Below are positions 19,201 to 21,738 of a stretch of DNA of 21,738 nt, piece after piece. The stretch's first letter is position 1; each line of letters starts with the position of its first letter. Source of the stretch: Phoronis australis (lineage: Eukaryota; Phoronida; Phoronidae); NCBI GenBank assembly GCA_002633005.1, contig NMRA01001402.1:1-21738 (forward strand). The letters run 5' to 3'. The position numbers were made by a program, and so were the translations under genes. The notes below the pieces were generated by a model. The model did not search any database and was not told the DNA's origin. It saw only the letters and a program-made list of their open reading frames with translations.

Positions 19201-19828
19201 GTTGAAATCACGAAAACAGGGTTTTTAAAGAACGATGAAATGTTTTTGGAAACTTATCATGTTTAGCTTTCGAATTCACTCGTTTTTCGTCTTCGCTCAA
19301 CGCAACAATTCACTACAGAAGTTTAGATATTTTTTAATCTGTGCTATACAGACAATGAATTTTCTACAGTTTTATATTTGGCCATGTTTGGCACACTCTG
19401 TTCAACAAAGGATTGATACAATTGTAGATGCAATGGATGTTCATGTAGCAGAAGTACACAGGGGAATGCCCGGTGAAAATATTGGAACTGTTTGGAAACT
19501 TGTAGCACTGATAGCGTCAAGTTCAGTGGAACACCGTCGCTAAAGTCGTGCAAGTTCAGCTATCTCCACCGTTTTCTATTTACAGGACTGCGATACGACT
19601 AAAGACGATTTCAGCAAAACAGTGCCTCCAATGTACAAGAATCTCGTCTGGTTCATGTCTCCAAATGATGCAAAAATGCTTATGCAGGCCAAGCCAACAA
19701 GTCATCATCGGTTGTCCTTCATGAACCGGAAACCTCCATTTATAGCTCGTCGCAGCAGCTCGTTAACTTACGGGAAATCCACCTACTCCGTCCTTCAGCT
19801 GGCACATAGCGAGGGAGTAAATCATTAA
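1142..19828 (+). CDS. Class V aminotransferase / cysteine desulfurase-like PLP enzyme, 15 exons, 654 aa
   Basis: This is the whole gene, with exons at 1142-1204, 2487-2619, 3249-3396, 3662-3788, 4323-4457, 4712-4893, 5327-5459, 11011-11121, 11797-12048, 13046-13137, 14651-14689, 15248-15359, 18124-18264, 18857-18910 and 19586-19828. The joined exons total 1965 nt with no internal stop, and every junction is GT-AG with matching phase. Visible fold-type I motifs are GNGVTGA (about aa 134-140), EHHSN (165-169), SNVTG (219-223), CDFAAGAPY with the presumed PLP-pyridine Asp at 245, SPHKFVGGPGTPG with Schiff-base Lys 274, and RGGCACAGPY (417-426). SufS-type desulfurases have R-x(4)-C here, so Cys422 fits the catalytic cysteine. 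Family knowledge: such enzymes take sulfur from cysteine or transfer amino groups; the substrate here is unknown. At 654 aa it is longer than SufS (about 400 aa) because of a long C-terminal extension. The fold is very likely, desulfurase chemistry only possible. Confidence 0.9.
1424..1487 (+). repeat. Dispersed direct repeat, copy 2
   Basis: Diverged second copy of the 161-224 segment; it shares CTAATCAAATCGTCTACCAT-like and GGGAGC parts. It runs straight into the tandem repeat that starts at 1481. Confidence 0.6.
1481..1600 (+). repeat. Minisatellite, about 32 bp unit, three to four copies
   Basis: Units begin ATGGGAGCACC and end GAAAATGTCAAA or a close variant. Copies start near 1481, 1513 and 1545, and a decayed one near 1574. 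Between 1600 and 2030 the word GCACCTTT or a close variant keeps returning at irregular spacing, which suggests an older, decayed extension of the array. It lies in intron 1. Confidence 0.7.
1601..2280. other. Rest of intron 1, decayed repeat field
   Basis: No gene is recognised. GCACCT-like words recur at about 1611, 1709, 1808, 1842 and 1956, and their complement (AGGTGC) near 2215 and 2228. A 118-codon frame on the minus strand here (1896-2252) looks like chance reading through the repeat. Confidence 0.4.
2281..2308 (+). repeat. Inverted repeat, left arm, flanking exon 2
   Basis: This 28-nt arm matches the reverse complement of 2661-2688 at 24 of 28 positions. The pair brackets about 350 bp including exon 2. 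See the finding for interpretation. Confidence 0.7.
2322..2390 (+). mobile_element. Solo arm related to the foldback element at 3922-4251
   Basis: The segment CAGTCTCCCGTTTAGTAACG, then GACCTCGCTAAAAAGCAA and a TGTGAGATATTT end, aligns with the outer 65 bp of the foldback element in intron 4 with about a dozen mismatches. The opposite arm is not found nearby, so this looks like a decayed or truncated copy. Confidence 0.7.
2487..2619 (+). CDS. Exon 2, aa 22-65, basic N-terminal segment
   Basis: The acceptor is a T-rich tract ending TTTTTTCAG and the donor is CGCG|GTAAGA. An in-frame TGA lies just before the acceptor, so the exon must be spliced to something upstream. It encodes a Lys/Arg-rich stretch (ARKSTAKPNQRKLYRF) and then GRDAMFEGPYGKRR, which resembles the segment before the conserved YCDYTASG block in this family. 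It ends in phase 1, and the split codon with exon 3 gives Val66. Confidence 0.85.
2661..2688 (-). repeat. Inverted repeat, right arm, flanking exon 2
   Basis: Partner of 2281-2308, in inverted orientation and 24 of 28 matching. It begins ACGCGCCAAGTGTCAC and ends GGACGAGT. Confidence 0.7.
2689..3248. other. Rest of intron 2
   Basis: No gene, RNA or repeat is recognised in this stretch apart from the splice sites. Confidence 0.4.
3249..3396 (+). CDS. Exon 3, aa 66-115, YCDYTASG block
   Basis: The acceptor CTGTTTCAG precedes TT-ATC-TAC, and the donor is GCAAG|GTCAGT. The exon encodes IYCDYTASGRSLNYIEDF and then YANTHTTANITG, both strongly typical of the class V aminotransferase family. An ATG at 3224 upstream of the acceptor reads in frame into this exon but is better explained as intron, because exon 2 joins here with a matching phase and supplies conserved residues. 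Confidence 0.93.
3662..3788 (+). CDS. Exon 4, aa 115-157, PLP phosphate-binding loop
   Basis: The acceptor is TTACCAG|G and the donor ATA|GTAAGA. The exon carries ATDEDVLIFTGNGVTGAVHK, in which GNGVTGA is the glycine/threonine loop that holds the PLP phosphate in fold-type I enzymes. It begins by completing Arg115 and ends in phase 0. Confidence 0.93.
3922..4251. mobile_element. Foldback (MITE-like) element, 159 bp arms
   Basis: The left arm (3922-4080) and right arm (4093-4251) are near-perfect reverse complements around a 12-nt loop. The ends are GCCTCCCGTTCAGTAACG and its complement. The trinucleotide CAG borders both ends if the element is taken as starting at CCTCCCG, a possible 3-bp target duplication. 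There is no coding capacity. Near-identity of the arms points to recent spread or gene conversion. It sits in intron 4. A solo diverged arm is at 2322-2390. Confidence 0.88.
4323..4457 (+). CDS. Exon 5, aa 158-202, EHHSN motif
   Basis: The acceptor is CTCCTTAG and the donor AGA|GTTAGT. The alternative donor 4 nt later (GTAAGC) would break the frame with exon 6. The exon encodes VVLTSPYEHHSNILPWKETG. The EHH-x-N motif contains the histidine that stacks on the cofactor ring in SufS/NifS-type enzymes. It is phase 0 at both ends. Confidence 0.92.
4712..4893 (+). CDS. Exon 6, aa 203-263, SNVTG and PLP Asp
   Basis: The acceptor is ACTTTACAG and the donor TTAGC|GTAAGA. It encodes ASFSAASNVTGIITDID and then GGQIFCDFAAGAPYVDID. 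Asp245 is in the position of the Asp that binds the PLP pyridine nitrogen. The usual D-G-A-Q/H of SufS is replaced here by D-F-A-A-G-A-P-Y, as in the longer eukaryotic and bacterial relatives. Confidence 0.93.
5327..5459 (+). CDS. Exon 7, aa 263-307, Schiff-base lysine
   Basis: The acceptor is GTCGTTTCAG and the donor TAT|GTATGG. It encodes HKDAVLLSPHKFVGGPGTPG. Lys274 in SPHKF is the expected internal aldimine lysine. A glycine-rich HCGGGG follows near the end. The donor is weak but it is the one that keeps the frame with exon 8. A 5.5 kb intron follows. Confidence 0.93.
5460..6352. other. Start of intron 7, nothing recognised
   Basis: No domain, RNA gene or clear repeat is seen. Short frames here have no recognisable protein pattern. 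Confidence 0.4.
6353..6377 (+). repeat. 25-nt inverted pair, left copy
   Basis: Contains GGTGTTGGGGAACACAAA. It matches the reverse complement of 10749-10773 at 24 of 25 positions. The copies face each other across 4.4 kb of intron 7. Confidence 0.75.
6475..6493 (+). repeat. (GT)n microsatellite
   Basis: About nine GT units in a row, lying between the 25-nt repeat and the THAP-like fragment. Confidence 0.85.
6610..6716 (+). pseudogene. THAP-domain exon fragment
   Basis: From 6640 the frame reads ICSDHFEDGCFDD, then HVMKVEAGLIK, ending AAAAG|GTAAGT, a good splice donor. The C-x-x-H-F plus acidic and Cys-Phe pattern is the second half of a THAP zinc finger (C2CH), a DNA-binding module found in cellular THAP proteins and in P-element-type transposases. 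The first Cys pair and the AVPT box are not in this piece; the AVPT box usually follows on the next exon. A TGA at 6607 closes the frame upstream, and I found no matching next exon, so it is a fragment or a decayed gene. It lies inside intron 7 of the host gene. Confidence 0.6.
7195..7500 (+). other. Unrecognised open frame in intron 7
   Basis: A frame of about 100 codons with an acidic, protein-like first half (LEIRLEIDAPPMPTAG, then DVSKEDAVAQINSD) and a chance-like second half. No family is recognised. It could be a decayed exon of a transposon gene on the + strand, possibly related to the THAP fragment 0.5 kb upstream, or chance. Confidence 0.2.
7538..7685. mobile_element. MITE-like element with GTGGCGGATC-type ends
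   Basis: The left end TAGTGGCAGATTTAG and the right end, whose complement is CAGGTGCGGATCCAG, are imperfect terminal inverted repeats of a type common in animal genomes (consensus near CAGTGGCGGATCCAG). G-rich and C-rich runs lie just inside. GAAAC borders both sides (7533-7537 and 7686-7690), a likely target duplication. It is non-coding, 148 bp. Confidence 0.65.
7694..8038 (-). other. Unrecognised open frame, possibly a decayed coding fragment
   Basis: The minus strand is open for 115 codons up to a TGA at 7694. It includes ALDVCDMVDRKHKKYAHELE and TMFEFCASDYSVYNLDEIVA, which look protein-like, but no domain is recognised. It lies between two MITE-like elements, on the same strand as the P2X7-like remnant. 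It may be a transposon gene piece or chance. Confidence 0.25.
8082..8221. mobile_element. pogo/Tigger-type MITE, 140 bp, TA-flanked
   Basis: The left end CAGTAGAACTCGCTAAG and the complement of the right end (AGTAGAACTCTCTAA) are terminal inverted repeats of the type carried by pogo/Tigger-like Tc1-mariner elements. TA dinucleotides flank both ends (8080-8081 and 8222-8223), as expected for that superfamily. There is no transposase, so it is non-autonomous. Confidence 0.75.
8222..8785. other. Intron 7 spacer, nothing recognised
   Basis: No gene or repeat is identified. It lies just past the 3' end of the minus-strand P2X7-like remnant and may contain its former 3' UTR. Confidence 0.35.
8786..9171 (-). 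pseudogene. P2X7 intracellular-type zinc domain, broken copy
   Basis: Read on the minus strand, three frames together give the features of the P2RX7 intracellular (ballast) domain: CTWGNCQ then ERVCCQEVDKVV (9170-9063), CFVEHG (around 9040), VYINRGVLETAWLQYQ, HVAYRQFQKWVHG, and FVIPACAVACIRAFYPPP before a TGA at 8788-8786. Family knowledge: this Cys-rich domain binds zinc in P2X7 receptors and is widespread as stand-alone or transposon-linked proteins in invertebrates and fish. A splice acceptor (ATCTTGCAG) sits just before CTWGNC. Breaks are a TAA after the first block, two frame changes, and an in-frame TGA just before HVAYRQF, where relatives usually have Arg (CGA to TGA is a simple CpG change). 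It is therefore a pseudogene, oriented opposite to the host gene. Confidence 0.72.
9174..10100. other. Intron 7 spacer, nothing recognised
   Basis: AT-rich. It would be an intron of the minus-strand P2X7-like remnant if the acidic ORF at 10506-10739 is its first exon. No domain or clear repeat is seen. Confidence 0.35.
10125..10225 (-). mobile_element. tRNA-derived SINE, promoter part
   Basis: On the minus strand, an A box TGGCTCAGTGGTT (10222-10210) and a perfect B box GGTTCGAATCC (10192-10182) form an RNA polymerase III promoter. The A-to-B distance is about 30 nt, shorter than in a normal tRNA gene, and no cloverleaf is complete, so it is a SINE head or tRNA relic and not a working tRNA. 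The tail boundary is not clear; the body probably runs to lower coordinates. Confidence 0.7.
10506..10739 (-). CDS. Acidic ORF, possible first exon of the P2X7-like remnant
   Basis: A 77-codon minus-strand frame beginning MCPSEYSSVDEEYFERY, followed by an Asp/Glu-rich DFSDDSDLSDVEVEV and then SVVEPFSLDPF. Many P2X7-domain proteins in invertebrates start with a short acidic, low-complexity N-terminus containing a P-Y/F-x-F-E-P-like element, which this loosely resembles. It is on the same strand, 1.3 kb upstream of the broken domain. A donor AAG|GTGCGC lies near 10490, but in another frame. Unproven; chance is possible. Confidence 0.35.
   Translation of the reverse strand: MCPSEYSSVDEEYFERYRDGQVDFSDDSDLSDVEVEVTDPRGTICVHSFSVVEPFSLDPFHGPFSGRRSLTPSGFVL
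10749..10773 (-). repeat. 25-nt inverted pair, right copy
   Basis: Partner of 6353-6377, 24 of 25 matching, and just upstream of the ATG of the acidic minus-strand ORF. Confidence 0.75.
11011..11121 (+). CDS. Exon 8, aa 308-344, EEREEGGTPAI block
   Basis: The acceptor GCTATTCTAG leads into GTA-ACG and the donor is AAAAGG|GTAATG. It encodes YIADIEEREEGGTPAIIEAI, the conserved segment that in class V enzymes lines the dimer interface and substrate entry (E-x-G-T-P). It is phase 0 at both ends. This confirms that the gene continues across the long intron 7. Confidence 0.92.
11122..11796. other. Intron 8, nothing recognised
   Basis: No gene or repeat is identified. Short overlapping frames here are chance readings. 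Confidence 0.4.
11797..12048 (+). CDS. Exon 9, aa 345-428, Arg/Cys active-site segment
   Basis: The acceptor is CTTTTAG and the donor GCGGAG|GTAAGT. The 84 codons include WKRNKNLIILGSH, IPIFSFLVKHP and GIQSRGGCACAGPYAE. Arg417 fits the substrate-carboxylate Arg, and Cys422 sits five residues after it, as the reactive Cys does in SufS (R-x(4)-C). Cys420 is also close. The exon is phase 0 at both ends. Confidence 0.93.
12049..13045. other. Intron 9, one hairpin, otherwise unassigned
   Basis: No gene is recognised. It contains the nested hairpin at 12623-12696. A T-rich run precedes the exon 10 acceptor. Confidence 0.4.
12623..12696. repeat. Nested inverted repeat (hairpin)
   Basis: The outer arms CTGATTTAAAGAACCA (12623-12638) and TGGTTCTCTAAATCAG (12681-12696) pair with one mismatch. 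Inside, AATAACA and TGTTATT (12650-12667) form a second small stem. This may be a tiny foldback element. No protein. Confidence 0.65.
13046..13137 (+). CDS. Exon 10, aa 429-459, DLLGIS segment
   Basis: The acceptor TTTTGTTTTAG opens onto GAC-TTA-CTT-GGC, and the donor is CCAAA|GTAAGC. It encodes DLLGISEYLAKKF and then a charged PPEERKKDGESP tail. DLLGI directly after GPYAE is the family pattern, which fixes this short exon. Confidence 0.87.
13138..14650. other. Intron 10, nothing identified
   Basis: Frames of about 75 codons at 13468-13704 (both strands) and 13761-13991 (+) have no recognised domain. The first is slightly more GC-rich than its surroundings, which could mark an old insertion. 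14000-14550 is AT-rich and featureless. Confidence 0.35.
14651..14689 (+). CDS. Exon 11 (39 nt micro-exon), aa 459-472
   Basis: A strong acceptor (TTTCTTTCAG) and donor (GAA|GTAAGG) enclose 39 nt encoding DKYDIEETMEIM. The phases fit exon 10 on one side and exon 12 on the other, giving EIMKPGFTRLN at the junction, close to the family EIL-R-PGF-x-RLN pattern. Its small size makes it easy for gene predictors to miss. Confidence 0.82.
14690..15247. other. Intron 11, nothing identified
   Basis: No gene or repeat is seen. The reading frame open before exon 12 is intronic. Confidence 0.4.
15248..15359 (+). CDS. Exon 12, aa 472-509, PGFTRLNLPYF block
   Basis: The acceptor is CGTTTCCAG and the donor CCACAG|GTATTT. 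It encodes PGFTRLNLPYFASDDVLNY and ends GWTLLPQ. The block is strongly conserved in this family and forms part of the C-terminal small domain. Confidence 0.93.
15588..15682 (+). repeat. CA-rich imperfect microsatellite
   Basis: About 95 bp of CA and CG alternations, with interruptions such as CTCAC and ATACAC. It is in intron 12. Confidence 0.85.
15690..16510. other. Intron 12, first part, nothing identified
   Basis: Frames of 60-70 codons exist at 15688-16194 but show no recognised domain or consistent splice structure. 16240-16430 is very AT-rich. Confidence 0.35.
16521..16564 (+). repeat. GT-rich imperfect microsatellite
   Basis: A GTGTGTGTGCGTG-type tract. It is opposite in sense to the CA-rich tract 0.85 kb upstream in the same intron, so the two could pair in the transcript. 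Confidence 0.8.
17012..17269 (-). CDS. Possible small secreted peptide ORF (85 aa)
   Basis: The minus strand encodes an 85-codon frame with a signal-peptide-like start: a short polar/basic opening MLSHRC, a hydrophobic core LATATLVLLSIFVLIGL and a small-residue end. Basic sites follow (GPKRERSIYGRSS), loosely like a peptide precursor. ATTAAA (16985-16980, minus strand), a variant poly(A) signal, lies about 30 nt past the stop. No family is recognised. It could be chance; it lies in an intron on the opposite strand. Confidence 0.22.
   Translation of the reverse strand: MLSHRCLATATLVLLSIFVLIGLGETTLAPASMQGPKRERSIYGRSSSLILNRQWHRILAAVVPSVKLISVFRPPTCTCMRLFRL
17242..17258. promoter_or_regulatory. 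Perfect 17-nt palindrome, RFX X-box-like
   Basis: CCGTTGCTAAGCAACGG reads the same on both strands around a single central A. GTTGCT-A-AGCAAC fits the RFX transcription-factor X-box pattern (two half-sites, 1-3 nt spacer). It overlaps the start of the minus-strand ORF at 17012-17269. Function is not shown. Confidence 0.4.
17368..17477. mobile_element. Small foldback element with perfect 30 bp arms
   Basis: The left arm (17368-17397, AAGTACCGTACTCGTCC onward) and the right arm (17448-17477) are perfect reverse complements around a 50-nt spacer. The spacer repeats TTACCGCCCA once more. Total 110 bp, non-coding, MITE-like. Confidence 0.8.
17990..18075. repeat. GC-rich repeat-like block
   Basis: A C-rich stretch (CCCCGGCAGCCCCTCCGCC, then GTGCCCCTCCCC) and GGGGCGCTCGCCTCCTCGC stand out from the AT-rich intron. 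This composition is typical of transposon ends, but no paired end is found. Confidence 0.35.
18124..18264 (+). CDS. Exon 13, aa 510-556, YxYDxxSGEWR segment
   Basis: The acceptor is CTGTTTTCAG and the donor AAA|GTGCGT. The 47 codons begin YTYDSHSGEWRNKKG and end GKISLK. The pattern of Tyr, Asp, Gly-Glu-Trp-Arg right after WTLLPQ matches the extension seen in longer class V relatives. Confidence 0.9.
18265..18856. other. Intron 13, nothing identified
   Basis: The frame continuing past exon 13 and a 113-codon frame on the minus strand (18555-18896) have no recognised pattern. Confidence 0.4.
18857..18910 (+). CDS. Exon 14 (54 nt), aa 557-574
   Basis: The acceptor is CTGCTTTAAAG and the donor AGG|GTGAGT. 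The 18 codons encode KIMEDAEHVFDRALEIAR, an amphipathic helix. It is phase 0 at both ends and lies between two well-supported exons. Confidence 0.83.
18911..19585. other. Intron 14, nothing identified
   Basis: No gene or clear repeat. A 102-codon + frame (19235-19543) has no domain and no supporting splice structure. Confidence 0.4.
19586..19828 (+). CDS. Exon 15 (terminal), aa 575-654 and stop
   Basis: The acceptor TTTACAG is followed by 80 codons and TAA at 19826-19828. It contains NLVWFMSPNDAKMLMQ, similar to the final folded segment of long class V relatives. A Ser/Arg-rich tail follows (ARRSSSLTYGKS), which could be phosphorylated. The tail looks unstructured. Confidence 0.9.
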   Translation, partial: DCDTTKDDFSKTVPPMYKNLVWFMSPNDAKMLMQAKPTSHHRLSFMNRKPPFIARRSSSLTYGKSTYSVLQLAHSEGVNH

Positions 19829-20041
19829 ATGTTGCTTGGAAGTGAAGACTCCTATGTTGATTTTCATACACAAAACACTCCTTCTCTCACGAGAGCCTAC
19901 ATTCGTGTATGGCCGTCGTTTTTCTTTGCGAACGGACGAAAGAACCTCTGTCTTCCATACCCTTCAGTTGAGGATTGTCATGTTTTGATGATGGCGGGAA
20001 GGCGTACGCCACTATTCACAAATTGACGATTACCTGTTCCC

Positions 20042-20047
20042 AATAAA
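20042..20047 (+). terminator. Poly(A) signal AATAAA
   Basis: A canonical AATAAA lies 214 nt past the stop codon, with a T-rich stretch (GGGTTTTATTTTT) about 35 nt further on that fits a downstream element. It implies a 3' UTR of roughly 230-240 nt. Confidence 0.6.
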
Positions 20048-20875
20048 CTGTCGATTTGCGTCTGTTACATTACGGGTTTTATTTTTAGCACACCCTTATT
20101 ACAGGATGGCACTCCTATTCCATTTACCTTGAGCTAAACCTATTTTTGATATTGCTGTAGTTGCCTACTCAAACAATATTTTACCTGTGTTAGTTCTATC
20201 GGAGGCGACGTGTCCACGCTATTTTATACCAAACCTAGTCATAAGCAATTCATAGTTCAGCTTCTTAGGTGAATTCTCCTTGCAGTATAATAAGTAGTTA
20301 TATTAGATGTTAGACGAGTTTTCAATGCTTGACTGCTTTTCACACAATCAAATTACCTTTTAACTTGCTATAATTTATAACAATACTGTCTTAGGTTCAT
20401 AACTGTTAAAACACAAAGTGTTGCAATGAAAATGAAATGGAGACGTTTCATGATGTTAAAAGTCATCATAAACCAAACCGTTCGAACAACACCCCGGTAT
20501 CTGATTAAGTATAACTCCAAAATTAACGAGAACAATTGTAATTCATTGGAAGAAAATTCCCATATTTTTGGAAGGAGAACGCTGGCCATGGTGTTGGTTG
20601 GGTATATCCTTAAAGAGTTGGCGATCCTTCTTTCGCAAGTACGACTTTGCGATCAACTGTCGGATATGTTGAATTAGAGTGTGTAGACAGGTGTTCCGAC
20701 ACCGACGACTTCGAGCAACTCTAAAAATGTGGACCGATCCAAAGAGATATCAGGTGATACGGGCCGAGAGAAATGTTAACCAACCACTGACGTTTTTCCT
20801 CTGATTTTTCGATTCCTATGTGATTGACATGATCTTACCTGCTTTTATGTAGTGTTATCGTCAGTTTATGACTTC
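20048..20875. other. Downstream flank, nothing identified
   Basis: AT-rich. Two overlapping frames near 20368-20677 (one per strand) are unassigned. The minus one ends with a hydrophobic segment (IMKRLHFIFIATLCVLTVM) that could be a membrane anchor, or chance. Confidence 0.35.
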
Positions 20876-21029
20876 TGGGCCCAGTTGCATAAATGTTGTA
20901 CGCCGTATAGCAACAATGAGGTCGCATTATCACGCGTCACGTTGTTATTGTTGAACAATGCACATGACGTGATGCAACAATCAAACTTATCCAGCGGATA
21001 TCTTTTGAAGCTTTATGCAACTCAGCCCA
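20876..21029. mobile_element. MITE-like element with TGGGCCCAGTTGCATAAA ends
   Basis: The left end TGGGCCCAGTTGCATAAA (20876-20893) and right end (21012-21029, complement TGGGCTGAGTTGCATAAA) match at 16 of 18 positions. The 154 bp interior is non-coding. Its right end abuts the next element. Confidence 0.75.
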
Positions 21030-21435
21030 GGGCCCGGTCTCTAATCTTTGTACTCGAAACGAACTCGAAACTATTTTTGGCAATTTCTCTGCTCCTTTTG
21101 TGCGAACTTAAGATAATTGGTTATCAGACTGTGCTCGAATACATTATAGTTTATGCATAGGAATTTCTAATTCAAGTTTGCCCTTGAAGACCCTTATATT
21201 CGTGCTACAAACTCGAGTAAAAACTCGAAATTTCGAGTTCAAACTCGAACTTTTTGCTTTAATATTGGGTTTACAAACTGTGAACTAAGGGCAATAAATA
21301 ATCTACGTAAGTTATTGTGTACTGGAGCATAGAATAATAGACACTTATCTTGAGTTCGCCCAAAAGTAGAGTAGAAAATGCCAAACCTAATTTCGAGTTC
21401 CATTTCGAGTAAAAAGATTGGAGACCGGGCCCTGG
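21027..21435. mobile_element. MITE-like element with CCAGGGCCCGGTCTC ends
   Basis: The ends CCAGGGCCCGGTCTC (21027 onward) and GAGACCGGGCCCTGG (to 21435) are perfect inverted repeats over 15 bp and continue with few mismatches through AATCTTT and ACTCGAAA to about 45 bp. The interior has clustered ACTCGAA / TTCGAGT words near 21211-21250 that can fold. 409 bp, non-coding. It overlaps the neighbouring element by 3 bp. Confidence 0.8.
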
Positions 21436-21738
21436 AATCTGTAATTGGTGAGATCAAGACGTGCCAGTGACAACAATGGAATATGATATTCCATGGTTAT
21501 CTGATCAACACCATTTTAGAAGGAAAGTTATAATGCAAAGTTTTCGCTAGTTAGAGAACAATATCAGTGGTCGGTTATAACACTTGCTGGTGTCTGGTAA
21601 AGCAGTAAACGCATCGATGTGGTAGTCTCTTCTAGGCTCAGTGATAGTCGGCGAATCAGCTGAATCTGAACATCAATATTAATAACACGGGTTCAAGGAT
21701 TGAAGATGGAGTACTTATAATGCGTAACCCACCGCTGG
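21436..21738. other. End of window, nothing identified
   Basis: No ORF, RNA gene or repeat is recognised in these 300 bases. Confidence 0.4.

Overview
The window is animal nuclear DNA. It holds one long, intron-rich protein gene on the + strand, with many small inverted-repeat transposons and decayed transposon-like or domestication-type gene fragments in its introns. GT-AG introns, consistent splice phases, an AATAAA signal, a tRNA-like SINE, a THAP-type fragment and a P2X7-type (P2RX7 intracellular domain) fragment all point to a metazoan, most likely a marine invertebrate. A cnidarian or similar genome would fit, but the species cannot be fixed from the sequence.

Main gene (1142-19828, + strand): I assembled 15 exons by reading across splice junctions. 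All phases are compatible and give a 654-codon open reading frame plus stop. The product is a fold-type I, pyridoxal-phosphate-dependent class V aminotransferase / cysteine desulfurase-like protein. It has a GNGVTGA phosphate-binding loop, EHHSN, SNVTG, a conserved Asp, the SPHKF Schiff-base lysine, and an RGGCACAGPY segment that places a cysteine where SufS-type enzymes carry the catalytic one. It differs from bacterial SufS/NifS proteins by a C-terminal extension of about 150 residues and by an N-terminus (MGNVPC followed by a Lys/Arg-rich stretch) that suggests N-myristoylation and membrane attachment. A poly(A) signal lies at 20042.

Introns: intron 1 (1205-2486) has a short tandem minisatellite and a field of recurring GCACCTTT words. 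Intron 4 (3789-4322) holds a near-perfect 330 bp foldback element. Intron 7 (5460-11010, 5.5 kb) is the most complex. It carries a THAP-domain exon fragment on +, a broken P2X7-like domain gene on -, an acidic ORF on - that may be the first exon of that gene, two MITE-like elements, a tRNA-derived SINE, and an inverted pair of 25-nt sequences that brackets 4.4 kb. Intron 12 (15360-18123) has CA-rich and GT-rich tracts of opposite sense, a 110 bp perfect-arm foldback, and a possible small secreted-peptide ORF on -. Downstream of the gene, two MITE-like elements abut at 20876-21435.

The rest of the intronic and flanking DNA shows nothing I can identify.
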